Shown here in pieces: positions 62,755 through 64,000 of a stretch of DNA of 64,000 nucleotides. The stretch comes from Flavobacteriaceae bacterium (lineage in GTDB: Bacteria; Bacteroidota; Bacteroidia; Flavobacteriales; Flavobacteriaceae): contig JAKMDI010000006.1 of the NCBI GenBank assembly GCA_022428005.1, forward strand, positions 23,333 through 87,332, in the 5' to 3' direction. Positions within the stretch are counted from its first letter, which is position 1; the number at the start of each line of letters is the position of its first letter. Both the position numbers and the translations under genes were made by a program. The notes under the pieces were generated by a model, which saw only the letters and a program-made list of their open reading frames with translations, searched no databases and was not told the origin of the DNA.

Positions 62755-63798
62755 TCATTGGTGGTTTTTTTCCATTTTACTCAAAACAGGATGCATAAAG
62801 GCAAACCATAAGGGTGGGACAAAAGCGATCAGCATAGACATGGGATATCCGTAGGGTAACTTAGGACTGTCTTCGAAACTTTCCAGTACCTGATACTTTT
62901 TTGAGGCTCGAAAATGATGGTCGCTGTGCCGTGTTAACTCGTATAAAACGATTCTACCCATGATGTGATCGGAGTTCCAAGAGTGTATGTTTCGAACCCT
63001 TTCATATCTGTTCCCTACCTTTTTTCGTTTTAGGCCATAATGCTCAATGTAGTTAATGGTCTCCAAAAAGAGAAATGAAATAACGCCGACCAAAAATGCG
63101 AGTACCAATGCTCCTGTTCCCAGCAAAGCATAAATTGTGGCAAGATAGAGCGCTTGACATATTGTAAACAAAAGCAAATTGTTATCCAATGAAATAAAGG
63201 AAGACTTTCTGTTTTTTAACATTTTTATCTGAATTTTCCAAGCATTCTTGTACTGACCAACAACAGAATTAATCCAAAAGTGATACAAGCTTTGTCCCTT
63301 TTTGGCAGTAGCTGGGTCTAGTTCTGTTGAAACATTTTTGTGATGCCCATGGTTGTGCTCCATCGTAAAGTGCATATAGAGGCAGGGCAACAAAAGTAAC
63401 CTGGTGATAAAAATGTCAAATGTATTTTTTCGATGCCCTAATTCATGGGCAACATTGATTGCGTTTGTGGCCAAAAGAATTCCTAACGAAAGAGTGAATC
63501 CAAAATATTCGTAGGGCTGCAGATCATAATTGGCAAAAGAAAATAGACCGTATAATAAAATTAGATAAACAATGGGAAGATTTAAATAAAGAAGCCAGTC
63601 AAAAAACCTGTCTTTCAATCTGCTTTTGGATTCTTGTTCTGAGAATGTAGTCAGGTGTGTAGGTAATAAAAGTTCAACAATGGGGATAAAAAGAAATACA
63701 TACAATACGGCGGTGTATGAAAAAATTTCTCTAAAATATATACTAATAAATACGCTCAATGGAACACTAAAGGCCATTAAGTATTTTGCATCTTTCAT
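62755..63798 (-). CDS. alkB: AlkB-type alkane 1-monooxygenase
   Basis: 347 residues with about six membrane helices. All His boxes of integral-membrane diiron hydroxylases are present: HELGH (118-122), HNHGHH (148-153) and HSDHH (291-295), together with the AlkB signature NYIEHYGL (249-256). It hydroxylates the terminal carbon of medium-chain alkanes or related lipids, with rubredoxin and a reductase that are not in this window. It is somewhat shorter than the Pseudomonas protein (about 400), as is usual in Bacteroidota. It is convergent with the BASS gene. The upstream stretch 63799-64000 is AT-rich; TATTTTTG on the minus strand (63896-63889) could be a -7 box. Confidence 0.92.
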   Translation of the reverse strand: MKDAKYLMAFSVPLSVFISIYFREIFSYTAVLYVFLFIPIVELLLPTHLTTFSEQESKSRLKDRFFDWLLYLNLPIVYLILLYGLFSFANYDLQPYEYFGFTLSLGILLATNAINVAHELGHRKNTFDIFITRLLLLPCLYMHFTMEHNHGHHKNVSTELDPATAKKGQSLYHFWINSVVGQYKNAWKIQIKMLKNRKSSFISLDNNLLLFTICQALYLATIYALLGTGALVLAFLVGVISFLFLETINYIEHYGLKRKKVGNRYERVRNIHSWNSDHIMGRIVLYELTRHSDHHFRASKKYQVLESFEDSPKLPYGYPMSMLIAFVPPLWFAFMHPVLSKMEKNHQ

Positions 63799-64000
63799 AT
63801 AATGAAATTATAAAATTAATATAAAATATATAACATATCAATGATTTTTAAAATCTTGATTATCGGTAATCTCAAGAGTACCAAACTTCAAAAATAATTG
63901 CAACATAACCCACGGAACCTTCAGTTAATCCCTCAAACAGTTAAGTTTTAGGAATTATTAGAGTTTTGTAGACTATAATCGTTCAGTTTTCTAAAAAAAA

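Noticed and set aside
62642..62854. Possible 70-codon gene beside alkB
   Set aside because: It runs antisense into the end of alkB and has no recognisable domain.
1..64000. CRISPR arrays, tRNA or rRNA genes, insertion sequences, phage genes
   Set aside because: No regularly spaced repeats, cloverleaf-like segments, transposases or phage proteins were seen in the reading.

Overview
The window looks like about 64 kb of chromosome from a low-GC, probably marine, member of the Bacteroidota (Flavobacteriia). The signs are two SusC/SusD pairs, many lipoproteins with acidic residues after the lipobox Cys, TAnnTTTG-type -7 promoter boxes, several S1 sulfatases, a YpdA-type bacillithiol disulfide reductase and an AlkB alkane hydroxylase. 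I see no rRNA, tRNA, CRISPR array, transposase or phage gene.

Region 1 (1-38426) is a large polysaccharide utilization locus for a sulfated, uronic-acid-rich glycan. It opens with three sulfatases (the first cut by the window edge) and a PhoD-like phosphatase. Two SusC/SusD importer pairs follow (5562-15525), each pair starting behind the same UUCG-loop terminator and a palindromic operator-like site. Next come two different heparinase II/III-fold lyases, a BNR_4 beta-propeller lyase candidate, a GH105 unsaturated uronyl hydrolase and a second PhoD-like protein. A LacI-type regulator is divergent from a 13-gene operon (25177-38426) that holds a sugar MFS porter, a Gfo/Idh/MocA oxidoreductase, fructuronate reductase (SDR), UxuA, UxaC, a TRAP transporter, a DUF4861 protein, KdgK, Eda, KduI and KduD. 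The logic is complete: sulfatases and lyases outside or in the periplasm, TonB-dependent import, trimming to unsaturated and saturated uronates, inner-membrane uptake, and two branches (KduI/KduD and UxaC/SDR/UxuA) that meet at KDG and run through KdgK and Eda to pyruvate and glyceraldehyde-3-phosphate. Matching operator-like palindromes upstream of susC1, susC2 and the MFS gene suggest that the LacI protein controls import and catabolism together.

Region 2 (38458-41482, minus strand) holds an exported aldose 1-epimerase and a GH2 glycosidase.

Region 3 (41672-52897) is a dense plus-strand cluster with a Planctomycetes-like flavour: a Tat-exported NHL propeller, two DUF1080 proteins, a small Kazal-domain lipoprotein, a PSCyt1/DUF1549/DUF1553 haem-motif protein, a Tat-exported DUF1501 protein, a DUF2231/cytochrome/LRR-like membrane protein and two exported Gfo/Idh/MocA proteins (one GH109-like). 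The set suggests periplasmic oxidative sugar chemistry, possibly a 3-keto-glycoside route coupled to c-type haem.

Region 4 (52959-64000) is mixed: DoxX, YpdA, a propeller/alpha-toroid protein with a sialidase-like partner, a PhoPQ-activated-type alpha/beta hydrolase, a DUF1593 protein, a BASS symporter and AlkB. Two stretches over 300 bases (60781-61368 and 62446-62754) hold no gene I can support.
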